A DNA stretch of 64,000 nucleotides from a virus, in the IMG/VR virus record IMGVR_UViG_3300007513_000031, positions 1-64,000 of that record. One strand, given 5' to 3'. The notes beneath the pieces are model-generated. The model saw only the letters and a list, made by a program, of their open reading frames with translations, made no database searches and was not told where the DNA came from. This document shows, piece by piece, positions 1-7,810 of the stretch. The translations under genes and the position numbers were made by a program. Positions within the stretch are counted from its first letter, which is position 1; each line of letters starts with the position of its first letter.

Positions 1-960
1 TTCAAAGTTTACAAACAAAAAGAATTATTAGAAGACGCAATTATCATTTACAGGGTTCAAAGAGCACCTGAAAGAAGAGTATTTTATATTGACGTAGGTA
101 ATATGCCAACACACTTGGCTATGCAATTCGTTGAGAGAGTTAAAAACGAAATTAATCAAAGAAGAATTCCAAGCACATCGGGTGGTGTCAACTATATTGA
201 TGCTACATATAATCCAATGTCAATTAATGAGGATTATTTCTTTCCGCAAACAGCAGAAGGAAGAGGATCTAAAGTTGATACACTGCCAGGTGGTACTAAT
301 TTAGGTGAAATAGATGATCTTAAATTCTTTACAAACAAATTGTTTAGAGGATTAAGAATTCCAAGTTCATATTTGCCAACTGGACCCGATGATGGACAAC
401 AACAGTACAATGACGGTAGAGTTGGTACTGCATACATCCAAGAATTAAGATTTAACAAATATTGTATGAGATTACAAAGTATGTTAAATGCAACATTTGA
501 TGAAGAATTTAAATTATGGATTAAATCAAAAGGTTACAACATTGATAATGGAATGTTTGAACTTAAACTTAACCCACCACAAAACTTTGCACAGTATAGA
601 CAGACAGAAATGGATCAAAGTAGAGTACAAACATTTACACAGGTTGCTGAACTTCCTTATATGTCTAAAAGATTTGCATTAAGTAGATATTTAGGATTAA
701 GTGAAGAAGAAATGGCAAGAAATGCTGACTTATGGGCAGAAGAAAATAATATTCCACAAAGAAAACAAAGTAAAAATGCACAACTAAGATCAGGTGGAGT
801 ATCAAAAGCAGGTATTACATCTGATTTAGATCAATTTGAAGAGCCAACTGCAGAGCCAGAAGCACCACAACCAGGACAACCAGGTCAAACTACACCAGGA
901 CAAACACCAGGTGGAGGCGGAACAATACCAGGCGGAACAGGTGGCGGAACAACTATATAG
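1..960 (+). CDS. 20: Portal vertex protein gp20 (C-terminal part; start lies before the window)
   Basis: The frame is open from base 1. The visible 319 residues begin inside the T4 gp20 core, with the family signature RAPERRVFYIDVGN near residue 21. Portal proteins form the dodecameric ring at one capsid vertex that nucleates prohead assembly, docks the terminase and passes DNA. The tail of the protein, roughly the last 40 residues, is a low-complexity Pro/Gly/Gln/Thr stretch, which is probably disordered. Prohead protease, scaffold and capsid genes follow in the T4 late order, which supports the call. The first in-frame ATG in the window (103) is internal, not the start. Confidence 0.95.
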   Translation, partial: FKVYKQKELLEDAIIIYRVQRAPERRVFYIDVGNMPTHLAMQFVERVKNEINQRRIPSTSGGVNYIDATYNPMSINEDYFFPQTAEGRGSKVDTLPGGTNLGEIDDLKFFTNKLFRGLRIPSSYLPTGPDDGQQQYNDGRVGTAYIQELRFNKYCMRLQSMLNATFDEEFKLWIKSKGYNIDNGMFELKLNPPQNFAQYRQTEMDQSRVQTFTQVAELPYMSKRFALSRYLGLSEEEMARNADLWAEENNIPQRKQSKNAQLRSGGVSKAGITSDLDQFEEPTAEPEAPQPGQPGQTTPGQTPGGGGTIPGGTGGGTTI

Positions 961-974
961 GATTAAATACGAGT

Positions 975-1214
975 ATGCAACTACGTGAATTTTTTAATTA
1001 TACGCAAGACGGTTTTGAACAGGATAAAACCTATGATCCTGAACAAGATATTTCAATATTAGATAAAGACGATACTAGAAAAACACGTCTTACACTCAGT
1101 GATATTAATTCAATGCGATTAGCATCTGAAGACCATGACGACCAACAAAAAGAAGAAGCAGAATTTGTTCAAAAAATGTATGCTCAACCACAAGCAGACG
1201 ATTTAGCAATCTAA
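975..1214 (+). CDS. Small acidic protein between portal and prohead genes (gp67 position)
   Basis: A 79-residue acidic protein (many Asp/Glu/Gln) starts 14 bp after the portal stop. It has no membrane segment or known catalytic motif. It carries a central TRLTLSDIN patch and a C-terminal FVQKMYAQPQ patch, which from memory recur in small proteins directly after gp20 in marine T4-like phages. T4 has its small acidic prohead core protein gp67 in this slot, so a prohead core or portal-associated role is plausible. That is inference from position and composition, because the long acidic tail of T4 gp67 is absent. Confidence 0.6.
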   Translation: MQLREFFNYTQDGFEQDKTYDPEQDISILDKDDTRKTRLTLSDINSMRLASEDHDDQQKEEAEFVQKMYAQPQADDLAI

Positions 1215-1256
1215 TTTATTATACCTTTTAGTAAAACAGAATAATTAATATAAATC

Positions 1257-1883
1257 ATGAATGAAGTAGCATTTGTACTAGGTAATGGCGAATCTCGAAA
1301 AGGAATCCAAATAGAAGATTTAAAAAAACACGGCACGGTGTTTGCCTGTAATGGTGTTTATAGAACTGATACTCCAGATTTTTTAATTGCAGTAGATCCT
1401 AAAATGGTTTTAGAACTTGCAGAAACAGATTATATTGTTAAACACGAAGTATGGTCAAACTTCAATGCACAATATAATAAAAATCAAAAAATATTAGATA
1501 ATGTAAAATGGTTTCAACCTAGTTTAGGATGGAGTTCTGGACCAACAGCATTAAGATTGGCATGTGATCGTAAGTTCACTGAGATTTATATGCTTGGATT
1601 TGACTATGCTGGGTACCCTGATCCTAAAAGTTCCAACAGACATAAATTTAATAACCTCTTTAAAGATACTCGTAACTACAAAAAAAGTACAGATGAAGCA
1701 ACTTTTTATGGTAATTGGATGAACCAAACCAAACGTTGCTTACAAGATTTTAAAGATATTAAATTTCATAGAGTAATACCTGAAGGATGGTTCAAACCTA
1801 AAGATTTAGATTGGCATGACAACATGCATCATATGACTACAGAACAACTATTGTCAAAATTTAATTTAGAAATTAAAATATAG
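1257..1883 (+). CDS. DUF115/MptE-like Rossmann-fold protein, probable glycan-related enzyme
   Basis: This 208-residue protein starts with VLGNGESRKG, a Gly-rich nucleotide-binding-like loop. It continues with ACNGVYRTDTPDF and AVDPK, then SGPTALRLAC and YMLGFDY. The same ordered blocks occur in the 249-residue protein at 60985-61734 (IIGNGPSRKG, GCNALY, SVDAK, LLGFDF), so the two are homologous. The blocks fit the DUF115/6-hydroxymethylpterin-pyrophosphokinase-like group, members of which act in surface-glycan and flagellin glycosylation contexts. An enzyme of this kind between the portal and prohead genes is unexpected. There is no clear Shine-Dalgarno, and the start is the ATG after an AT-rich stretch. 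The substrate is unknown. Confidence 0.55.
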   Translation: MNEVAFVLGNGESRKGIQIEDLKKHGTVFACNGVYRTDTPDFLIAVDPKMVLELAETDYIVKHEVWSNFNAQYNKNQKILDNVKWFQPSLGWSSGPTALRLACDRKFTEIYMLGFDYAGYPDPKSSNRHKFNNLFKDTRNYKKSTDEATFYGNWMNQTKRCLQDFKDIKFHRVIPEGWFKPKDLDWHDNMHHMTTEQLLSKFNLEIKI

Positions 1884-1932
1884 TCAAAACCGCCTTTTTA
1901 CATCAGTTATACCCCCGTTTTTGCAACTTTAT

Positions 1933-1940
1933 CTTAAATA
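1933..1940 (+). promoter_or_regulatory. Late promoter-like motif CTTAAATA
   Basis: The sequence matches the T4 late -10 type (TATAAATA) at the TAAATA core. A 42-nt leader with a strong Shine-Dalgarno (gaaggag) leads to the ATG at 1983, so this probably drives the acidic core protein through the capsid genes. Confidence 0.5.
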
Positions 1941-1982
1941 ATAACACTTATAAGTACAAATCATATAGAAGGAGCACGTGTA

Positions 1983-2972
1983 ATGTCGAATAAATTTGAA
2001 TCGTTATTAGAATTACTAATTAACGAAGAAAACGAAAAAGCTGAAGCTCTTTTCCACGAAATAGTAGTAGAAAAATCAAGAGATATCTACGAAAATTTAG
2101 CAGATGGAGAAGTAAAAGCAGAAGCTAAAGAAGAAGCTAAAGACGAAGCTAAAGAAGACAACAAAGAAGAAGTTAAGGAAACTGAAAAAGCTGACGAAAA
2201 AGAAGAAGCTAAAGAAGAAGCTAAAGAAGAAGCAGTTGACGAAACTAAAGAAGACAAATCTGCAGAAGAAAATATTAAAGACGAAGGAGTCTTTACTAAA
2301 CCTGCACCAACACTATCACAAGCACCAGTTGAAAAAACTGACGAAGAATCAATTGAAGAAATCGGTGGCGATGCTACTGACGAATTAATTAAAGATATCT
2401 CAAGTGATGAAGAAGGCGAAGGCGACAAAGCGGCTGACGAATTAGGCCAAGATATGGACGCTGATGCTGAAAACGGTGAAGAAGGATCTGTAGAAGACAG
2501 AGTTGTTGATTTAGAAGACGCTTTAGACGAACTAAAAGCAGAATTTGAAGCAATGATGTCTGGAAAAAACGGTGATGATGAAGAAGCAGAAGAAGCGGCT
2601 ATCGCACCAGTTGTACCAGCACAAGAAACTCAACCAGAGATGTCTAGAGTTGAAGGCAAAGATGCTAAAGTAGAAACAAAAGATGTTGTAAAAGAATACA
2701 AAATCAAAAAATCTGCTGATAATGCTGAACATGCTGACAACAAAAAATCTCCAACAGCGGCTAAAGGTGGTGCAAAACCAGGCGGAACTCCAGTAAAAAC
2801 TGGCAGTGGCGCAGAAGACAAAGGTAGACCGGCACCAACTGCACAAAAAGTTGCAGGAGAATTTGCTAACAGCCCGGGTAAAGATAAATCAACTTCTTAT
2901 AAAAAAGAAGTAAAGGCTGATAAAGCAGATCATTCAGATAAAGCAGGAAAATCTCCAATATCTGGCAAATAA
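1983..2972 (+). CDS. Highly acidic, Lys/Glu/Ala-rich prohead core-type protein
   Basis: This 329-residue protein is of extreme composition. Residues about 38-95 are runs of K-E-E-A and K-D-E-A units, probably helical or coiled coil. The middle is Asp/Glu-rich and the last third is Lys/Ala/Gly/Pro-rich. It has no catalytic motif. It has a canonical Shine-Dalgarno (gaaggag) and lies directly upstream of prohead protease gp21, where T4 encodes core proteins gp67/gp68. The likely role is an internal prohead scaffold component that is degraded or packaged after gp21 cleavage. That is inference from position and composition; sequence similarity is not informative in such a biased protein. Confidence 0.55.
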   Translation: MSNKFESLLELLINEENEKAEALFHEIVVEKSRDIYENLADGEVKAEAKEEAKDEAKEDNKEEVKETEKADEKEEAKEEAKEEAVDETKEDKSAEENIKDEGVFTKPAPTLSQAPVEKTDEESIEEIGGDATDELIKDISSDEEGEGDKAADELGQDMDADAENGEEGSVEDRVVDLEDALDELKAEFEAMMSGKNGDDEEAEEAAIAPVVPAQETQPEMSRVEGKDAKVETKDVVKEYKIKKSADNAEHADNKKSPTAAKGGAKPGGTPVKTGSGAEDKGRPAPTAQKVAGEFANSPGKDKSTSYKKEVKADKADHSDKAGKSPISGK

Positions 2973-3003
2973 GCTAATATTGAGATTTTAAAGGAGAGTT
3001 TGG

Positions 3004-3633
3004 ATGTCATTATATCTTAGAGAACACTTAACCTATGATCAGGCTAGAATGCAGATCTTGCACGAAGGTGAACAAGGCAAAGATTTGTACATGAAAGGAA
3101 TCTGTATTCAAGGAGGCATTAAAAATGCTAACGAAAGAGTTTATCCTGTTAATGAAATAGGAAAAGCAGTAAAAACTCTTAATGACCAGATAGGTTCTGG
3201 TTATTCAGTTCTCGGAGAAGTAGATCATCCAGACGATTTAAAGATTAATTTGGACCGTGTATCTCACATGATTACTGAAATGTGGATGGATGGACCAAAT
3301 GGATACGGCAAAATGAAAATTTTGCCAACACCGATGGGCCAACTTGTCAAAACAATGTTAGAATCAGGTGTGAAATTAGGCGTCAGTTCTCGTGGCTCTG
3401 GTAACATATCAGAGTACGGTAGCGGCGAAGTTTCAGACTTCGAAATCATAACAGTTGATGTTGTGGCCCAACCTTCGGCACCAGGGGCTTATCCTACGCC
3501 AATTTATGAACATCTTTTAAACACAAAAGGTGGATTAAAGGCAAAAGGACTGGCGGCTGAAGTTAGAAATGATGCAAAAGCCCAAAAGTACCTCAAAGAG
3601 GCGTTAACTAACATAATAAAGGACCTAAAATAA
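3004..3633 (+). CDS. 21: Prohead core protease gp21
   Basis: This 209-residue serine protease belongs to the T4 gp21 family, whose fold is shared with herpesvirus assemblins. It sits in the prohead core and cleaves scaffold, portal-associated and capsid proteins during maturation. The conserved catalytic His lies in GEVDHPDD (H75). The nucleophile Ser is in VSSRGSG (residues 127-133), followed by the DFEIITVDVVAQPSAP strand typical of the family. The length matches T4 gp21 (about 210 residues). It has a Shine-Dalgarno aaggagag, and the ATG of gp22 overlaps its stop by one base. Confidence 0.93.
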   Translation: MSLYLREHLTYDQARMQILHEGEQGKDLYMKGICIQGGIKNANERVYPVNEIGKAVKTLNDQIGSGYSVLGEVDHPDDLKINLDRVSHMITEMWMDGPNGYGKMKILPTPMGQLVKTMLESGVKLGVSSRGSGNISEYGSGEVSDFEIITVDVVAQPSAPGAYPTPIYEHLLNTKGGLKAKGLAAEVRNDAKAQKYLKEALTNIIKDLK

Positions 3634-4694
3634 TGTTTGATATATCAAAACTAGTAGAATCAGGAGCAATTTCGGAAGATGTGCAAAAAAGCATCCAAGA
3701 AGCTTGGGATTCTAAAATAAAAGAAAACAAAGAAGTAGTAGGTGCTGAATTAAGAGAAGAATTTGCTAAAAGATACGAGCATGACAAAACAAACATGATC
3801 GAAGCCATCGATAAAATGATGACTGAAAAATTAAGCGAAGAAATCTCTAAATTTATAGAAGATAGAAAAGCACTTGCACAAGAAAAAATTGCTTACAAAG
3901 AAAATGTAGGCGCTCACTCTGCCAAATTACAAGAATTCGTTCTTACTAAATTGTCAGAAGAGTTAAAAGAACTACACAGCGACCGTAAAGGTGTTCATAG
4001 TAACTTTGGTAAAATGGAAGAGTTTGTAGTAAACGCTCTTGCAAAAGAAATCAAAGAATTCCATGAAGACAAAAAAGGCGTTGTGGAAACTAAAGTTAAA
4101 CTAGTAGCAGAAGCGAAAAAACAAATGGCTAAGATGAAAGAAGCTTTCATATCAAAATCTGCTAAAGTTGTAGAATCTGCTGTGAATAAAAAACTTGCTG
4201 AAGAATTAAGCACGTTAAAAGAAGATATCACAAAAGCAAGAGAAGTTAACTTTGGTAAAAAAGTATTCGAAGCGTTTGCGAGCGAGTATCAGAATTCATA
4301 CTTAAATGAGAAATCTGAGACTAGCAAATTAATGAAAGTTGTGGATGAAACTACACTTAAATTAAAAGACGCTGAGAAGGCCGTTGAAGAGAAACAAGCG
4401 GTGATTGAGTCGAAAGAAGCTGAGTCCAAAAGACAAGCTGACTTGATGGAACGCAAGGAAAAGATGGCCGAGATGCTCAAACCATTGGGCAAAGAAAAAA
4501 GTGAAGTTATGGCTCAGTTACTTGAAAGTGTACAAACTAACAAGTTACAATCTTCATTTGACAAGTATCTACCTCACGTAATGGCGGACAAAGCAGTTCC
4601 AGGAAAAACAAAAGTTCTTTCTGAAAGCGGCGGCGACAGAGCGAAAAGGGAAGATGCAGAAATAACAAATATTCGTCATTTGGCGGGTATATAA
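3633..4694 (+). CDS. 22: Prohead scaffold (major core) protein gp22
   Basis: A 353-residue, Lys/Glu-rich, mostly helical coiled-coil protein between gp21 and gp23, which is the invariant place of T4 gp22. Gp22 forms the prohead scaffolding core on which gp23 assembles and is then destroyed by gp21. Several L/I-x-E sites suitable for gp21 cleavage are visible. The protein ends in IRHLAGI; a similar LAG(I/V) motif recurs in the acidic proteins at 37349 and 42217. The start overlaps the gp21 stop (TAATG). Confidence 0.85.
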   Translation: MFDISKLVESGAISEDVQKSIQEAWDSKIKENKEVVGAELREEFAKRYEHDKTNMIEAIDKMMTEKLSEEISKFIEDRKALAQEKIAYKENVGAHSAKLQEFVLTKLSEELKELHSDRKGVHSNFGKMEEFVVNALAKEIKEFHEDKKGVVETKVKLVAEAKKQMAKMKEAFISKSAKVVESAVNKKLAEELSTLKEDITKAREVNFGKKVFEAFASEYQNSYLNEKSETSKLMKVVDETTLKLKDAEKAVEEKQAVIESKEAESKRQADLMERKEKMAEMLKPLGKEKSEVMAQLLESVQTNKLQSSFDKYLPHVMADKAVPGKTKVLSESGGDRAKREDAEITNIRHLAGI

Positions 4695-4718
4695 TAAACT
4701 AAAGGGGAAGATAAAAAT

Positions 4719-5891
4719 ATGTCAGAAATATTTGAATCTAAATGGGCAGAAACTAAAACTGCTCTAACTGAAGGTTTAGCAGGCAACAAGAAAAAAACGA
4801 TGGATGTCATTTTAGAAAACACTAAAAGATATTTGTCAGAACAAGCTACTGCAGGTGCTACATCTGCTGGTAACGTTGCTACGTTAAACCGTGTGATCCT
4901 TCCAGTAATACGTAGGGTTATGCCTACTGTTATAGCGAACGAGATTGTTGGTGTACAACCAATGACTGGTCCGGTTGGACAGATCCACACACTAAGAATA
5001 AGATATGCAGACACAGTAAGTTCTAATACAACTGCTGGTGAAGAAGCATTATCTCCATTCAAAATAGCGAAAGCATACGCTGGTAACCAGAACAACACAA
5101 CTCCTAAAGGAGCATCAACAGCTTCATTAGAGGGTACGGCTGGTAAGAGATTATCAATTCAAATCTTGAAACAACCAGTTGAGGCGAAATCAAGAAAACT
5201 ATCTGCAAGATGGACTTTTGAAGCGGCTCAAGATGCTCAAGCACAACAAGGTATCGATGTAGAAGCAGAGATCATGGCGGCATTAGCTCAAGAAATTACG
5301 GCTGAGATTGACCAAGAGATCATCGGTTCATTAAGAACATTAGCTGGTTCAGCTTCTGAGACTTATGACCAAGCGGCTGTTTCTGGTACTGCAACTTTCG
5401 TTGGTGATGAACACGCGGCATTAGCTGTGTTAATCAACAGAGTAGCAAACCAAATCGCTACAAGAACTAGAAGAGGCGCTGGAAACTACGCAGTAGTATC
5501 TCCAACAGCTTTAACTATTCTTCAATCAGCAACAACTTCAGCATTTGCTAGATCAACTGAAGGTACTTTTGAAGCACCTACTAACACAAAATTTGTTGGT
5601 ACATTGAACGCTTCAATGAGAGTATACGTAGACGCATACGCGGCTGACGGTACTTCAGTACTAGTTGGTTACAAAGGTGCAAGTGAAGCAGACGCTCCGG
5701 CGTTCTACTGTCCTTACATTCCTTTAATGTCAAGTGGCGTTGTTCTTGATCCTGCAACTTTCGAACCAGTTGTTGGTTTCCTAACAAGATACGGTTATGT
5801 TGAATTAACAAACACTGCATCTTCACTAGGTAACGCGGCAGACTACGTTGGATTAGTAGCAGTAACAAGTGCTAACTTAAAATTTAAATAA
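4719..5891 (+). CDS. 23: Major capsid protein gp23
   Basis: This 390-residue protein has the gp23 signature block VIANEIVGVQPMTGPVGQ (around residues 73-90), matching the T4 sequence around IAFDIAGVQPMTGPTGQ. It is shorter than T4 gp23 (521), as in many marine T4-like phages. Gp23 is made as a precursor and its N-terminus is removed by gp21 after L/I-x-E. The best candidate here is L39-S40-E41 before a Gln/Ala/Gly-rich segment, with I31-L32-E33 a second possibility. The Shine-Dalgarno is aggggaag. Codon use is cleaner than in neighbours, fitting very high expression, and a strong terminator follows. Confidence 0.96.
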   Translation: MSEIFESKWAETKTALTEGLAGNKKKTMDVILENTKRYLSEQATAGATSAGNVATLNRVILPVIRRVMPTVIANEIVGVQPMTGPVGQIHTLRIRYADTVSSNTTAGEEALSPFKIAKAYAGNQNNTTPKGASTASLEGTAGKRLSIQILKQPVEAKSRKLSARWTFEAAQDAQAQQGIDVEAEIMAALAQEITAEIDQEIIGSLRTLAGSASETYDQAAVSGTATFVGDEHAALAVLINRVANQIATRTRRGAGNYAVVSPTALTILQSATTSAFARSTEGTFEAPTNTKFVGTLNASMRVYVDAYAADGTSVLVGYKGASEADAPAFYCPYIPLMSSGVVLDPATFEPVVGFLTRYGYVELTNTASSLGNAADYVGLVAVTSANLKFK

Positions 5892-5917
5892 TTTTTTTAT
5901 AGATTATTTTGAATCAT

Positions 5918-5953
5918 AAAGAAAGGCGGCTTCGGTCGCCTTTCTTTTTTTGT
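5918..5953 (+). terminator. Intrinsic terminator after gp23 with UUCG tetraloop
   Basis: An 11-bp perfect stem (aaagaaaggcg / cgcctttcttt, 5918-5928 with 5937-5947) is extended by G-U and C-G pairs around a c(UUCG)g tetraloop. A T-run follows to 5951. It ends the capsid transcript. Confidence 0.92.
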
Positions 5954-5969
5954 GACTATACTTTCGTAC

Positions 5970-5977
5970 TTTAAATA
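5970..5977 (+). promoter_or_regulatory. Late promoter-like motif TTTAAATA
   Basis: It lies right after the gp23 terminator and ends 6 nt before the ATG at 5984. No Shine-Dalgarno is present, so the transcript would be leaderless or nearly so. Confidence 0.5.
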
Positions 5978-5983
5978 ACAATA

Positions 5984-6559
5984 ATGCATCACACATTTCA
6001 TCATATTCCAAAAACAGGTGGTAGCACAATAAGAATAAGACTTGAAGATCGTGCAGATAAAAAACAAATTAGTAAATTGAATTATGCTATTGGACATAAT
6101 ACCACTCACAGAACTCCAGGAATACATTTTACTTGGTTACGTAATCCTTTAGACAGAGATATATCACAGTTCAATTATGATATGTCAAAAGGAGAAGCAG
6201 AGGCAGACACATTTGAAAAACATTGTCAACTATTATCTGGTAATTTTATTACTTTATGGTTGCACAAGAATTATCTTTTACAAGATCCTAATGTAGATAT
6301 AAATTCAAAATATATAAATGTGCAACAATGTTTAAAAAATAATTTTCAAAAAGTTTTTTCTACAGAAAGTATTGAACAAAGCTGGAATGAAATTGCTAAC
6401 TTTTTGAAAATTGATAGAGAACCAAGACTAAACACAAACAGAAGTCATAGTGATTACAAAAAATACAGTGACAAAAAAAATTTAAGTAAAGAATTCCTTG
6501 AATGGCACAGGAATTATAACCACTATGATTATAAACTTTTTGAAGAGTTTTGTACGTAG
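5984..6559 (+). CDS. Sulfotransferase family protein
   Basis: This 191-residue protein opens with HHIPKTGGST (residues 6-15), the PAPS 5'-phosphosulfate-binding loop of the Sulfotransfer_2 type. WLRNPLDRDISQF (51-63) follows, corresponding to the 3'-phosphate-binding Arg/Ser block. It would transfer sulfate from PAPS to a glycan, lipid or protein. It sits alone between gp23 and small membrane-protein genes, with its own late promoter and no Shine-Dalgarno. Two further sulfotransferases lie in the accessory island (55885 and 60411). The acceptor cannot be read from sequence. Confidence 0.8.
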   Translation: MHHTFHHIPKTGGSTIRIRLEDRADKKQISKLNYAIGHNTTHRTPGIHFTWLRNPLDRDISQFNYDMSKGEAEADTFEKHCQLLSGNFITLWLHKNYLLQDPNVDINSKYINVQQCLKNNFQKVFSTESIEQSWNEIANFLKIDREPRLNTNRSHSDYKKYSDKKNLSKEFLEWHRNYNHYDYKLFEEFCT

Positions 6560-6628
6560 ATAAAAAAGTATTTTTACCATCACAAGACGCACAAACCAAA
6601 TAGTATAGTTTTATTCGTAAAACAGACT

Positions 6629-6636
6629 TCTAAATA
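6629..6636 (+). promoter_or_regulatory. Late promoter-like motif TCTAAATA
   Basis: TAAATA-core motif 43 nt upstream of the membrane-protein ATG at 6680. The predicted leader contains the palindrome at 6642-6659 and a strong Shine-Dalgarno (aagggagg). Confidence 0.45.
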
Positions 6637-6641
6637 ATTCT

Positions 6642-6659
6642 AAGTTTCATATGAAACTT
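6642..6659 (+). repeat. Perfect 18-bp palindrome in a gene leader
   Basis: aagttt catatg aaactt is a perfect dyad. As RNA it folds as a 7-bp stem with an ATAT loop, 8 nt before the Shine-Dalgarno of the gene at 6680. It could be a protein operator or an mRNA-stabilising hairpin; the sequence does not decide. Confidence 0.6.
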
Positions 6660-6679
6660 TACATCAAGGGAGGTCCAAC

Positions 6680-6913
6680 ATGGATATCATGATGAAAATA
6701 AAAGGATGGGCGAAAGGATTAGCTGATGTCGGTGTAAGTTTAATCGCATTAGGAATCGTTTTAGAAATTCTTTTCAGCGGTCAAGGTGTTCCGTTCTGGC
6801 CACATATTTCTGTAATAGGAAATGTCCAGGGCGTATTGCAAGGCTTTTCTGATCAAGGTTTGATTGGATTAGTAGCAGTTTGGATTTTATATCATATCTA
6901 CAATAGAAAATAA
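6680..6913 (+). CDS. Small integral membrane protein, two predicted TM segments
   Basis: The protein has 77 residues. A first hydrophobic helix lies at about residues 15-34 (ADVGVSLIALGIVLEILF) and a second at about 58-72 (GLIGLVAVWILYHI). They are joined by a Gly/Pro-containing loop, with basic ends. It has a strong Shine-Dalgarno aagggagg. Small two-TM proteins of this sort occur near the capsid genes of marine T4-like phages. A holin-like or membrane-altering role is possible, but no motif proves it. Confidence 0.6.
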   Translation: MDIMMKIKGWAKGLADVGVSLIALGIVLEILFSGQGVPFWPHISVIGNVQGVLQGFSDQGLIGLVAVWILYHIYNRK

Positions 6914-6947
6914 TATAATAATCTAGAAATACGTTAACCTTAAGATC

Positions 6948-6988
6948 AAAGAGTGGTGTAACTACTTTAAATTTTACACCACTCTTTT
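6948..6988 (+). terminator. Hairpin, probable intrinsic terminator
   Basis: A 14-bp perfect stem (6948-6961 with 6974-6987) has a 12-nt loop, but only four T residues at its 3' side. It separates the two small membrane-protein genes and is followed within 5 nt by a late promoter motif. Confidence 0.7.
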
Positions 6989-6991
6989 CAG

Positions 6992-6999
6992 AATAAATA
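6992..6999 (+). promoter_or_regulatory. Late promoter motif AATAAATA
   Basis: Located 19 nt upstream of the ATG at 7019, with Shine-Dalgarno taggaga between. Confidence 0.6.
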
Positions 7000-7018
7000 T
7001 AGCATAGGAGATAATTTT

Positions 7019-7129
7019 ATGAAAGATTTTATTAAAAACAAGAAAGTCTGGATAGGTATTGCCGTAGTAATCATCGTGATTGGTTGGGTAGTATGGTCTG
7101 GACAACCAGCACCAGAGATTCAAGGTTAA
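7019..7129 (+). CDS. 36-residue single-TM microprotein
   Basis: A short frame with its own late promoter, Shine-Dalgarno (taggaga) and downstream terminator. The N-terminus is basic (MKDFIKNKKVW). One hydrophobic helix follows (about residues 11-26, Ile/Val/Trp-rich), then a short polar tail SGQPAPEIQG. The topology resembles a bitopic membrane peptide with a cytoplasmic basic end. The complete transcription unit built for such a small frame is the main evidence that it is real. It could be a small holin/antiholin-like or host-membrane effector; the function is unknown. Confidence 0.65.
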   Translation: MKDFIKNKKVWIGIAVVIIVIGWVVWSGQPAPEIQG

Positions 7130-7142
7130 TATAAAAACCATT

Positions 7143-7184
7143 AAAAGGTCGATTAGTTTAGGATATTCGAAATTGACCTTTTTT
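7143..7184 (+). terminator. Intrinsic terminator
   Basis: A 12-bp stem with one G-U pair (7143-7154 with 7171-7182), a 16-nt loop and a T-run at 7179-7184. It ends the 36-residue microprotein transcript. Confidence 0.8.
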
Positions 7185-7211
7185 ATGGGTGTTTTATAAA
7201 TCCTATACAAC

Positions 7212-7219
7212 AATAAATA
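7212..7219 (+). promoter_or_regulatory. Late promoter motif AATAAATA
   Basis: Predicted to start a leader of nearly 100 nt that carries several hairpins before the ATG at 7322. Confidence 0.6.
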
Positions 7220-7236
7220 CACATAGTTCAAACGTG

Positions 7237-7314
7237 CTTTGACACAAAGTCAAAGACTTATGCGGATAACCACCGCGTAGCCAGGAGAACTGGCATTGGA
7301 CTCCTAAAAAGGAG
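7237..7314 (+). promoter_or_regulatory. Structured 5' leader with a possible Shine-Dalgarno switch
   Basis: Four stems are visible in order. Stem 1 is ctttgac/gtcaaag (7237-7243 with 7249-7255). Stem 2 is 7260-7265 with 7273-7278, core gcgg/ccgc. Stem 3 is gccag/ctggc (7280-7284 with 7290-7294). Stem 4 is ctcc/ggag (7301-7304 with 7311-7314). Stem 4 occludes the Shine-Dalgarno (aaggag, 7309-7314) of the gene at 7322. An alternative pairing of CTCC 7301-7304 with GGAG 7284-7287 would break stem 3 and free it. It matches no riboswitch class I can recall, so the regulatory role is inference. Confidence 0.5.
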
Positions 7315-7321
7315 AAAACAA

Positions 7322-7756
7322 ATGGGAAGACCTATCAAAAAAAGTAAAATGGCCAACACTTCAAGTGGCGCGGCAGGTAATATAGCTGTAACAGCTTATA
7401 GACCGTACGGTGGAGCAAAAGTTGATTCTACTACGGCTTATATAATATCACAAAGAGGATCTAAACTATTCAAGATTTCGTTAGAAGATTCTTCTAATGC
7501 TGTGTACCAATTGAAAGCAGTTGCACCAGGATCACTAGCTAATGATAACACTAGCTCATATGGTGAGTTCTGTGTACAGGTTATATTAAATGACTCAACA
7601 GTTGCATACGTTGAACGATTTTATAACAACACAATTCATTATGTGACTGCGGCAGGTGCGGCAGGTACTTGCACATATACATTAGGTGATGAAGGTACTG
7701 ATGAAGGACAAGCAGGATCAGGTGCTGGTTCCATTGACGTTATTACTGCACAGTAA
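7322..7756 (+). CDS. Putative virion structural protein (beta-rich, 144 residues)
   Basis: The protein begins MGRPIKKSKM and then runs as Gly/Ser/Thr/Ala-rich predicted beta strands with no catalytic motif. MGRP-type starts are familiar, from memory, in small structural proteins of marine T4-like phages. It heads the block of fibre and decoration genes and is closed by a terminator. Its long, folded leader is unusual among these genes. A decoration or fibre-associated role is inference. Confidence 0.55.
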   Translation: MGRPIKKSKMANTSSGAAGNIAVTAYRPYGGAKVDSTTAYIISQRGSKLFKISLEDSSNAVYQLKAVAPGSLANDNTSSYGEFCVQVILNDSTVAYVERFYNNTIHYVTAAGAAGTCTYTLGDEGTDEGQAGSGAGSIDVITAQ

Positions 7757-7780
7757 TAATATCTAACACGTGCTTATAAT

Positions 7781-7810
7781 AGGGGGAGTTCAACGCTCCC
7801 CCTTTCTTTA
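7781..7810 (+). terminator. Intrinsic terminator
   Basis: An 8-bp GC-rich perfect stem, agggggag/ctccccct (7781-7788 with 7796-7803), has a 7-nt loop and a T-rich tail. A late promoter motif starts immediately after. Confidence 0.85.

Noticed and set aside
1249-1256. TATAAATC as a late promoter for the gene at 1257
   Set aside because: It abuts the ATG with no room for a start point.
2087-2846. Long antisense frames opposite the acidic core protein gene
   Set aside because: They are mirror images of GAA/AAA/GCT-rich coding sequence (Ser/Leu or Phe/Cys-rich products), have no Shine-Dalgarno and no promoter, and lie fully inside a well-supported gene.
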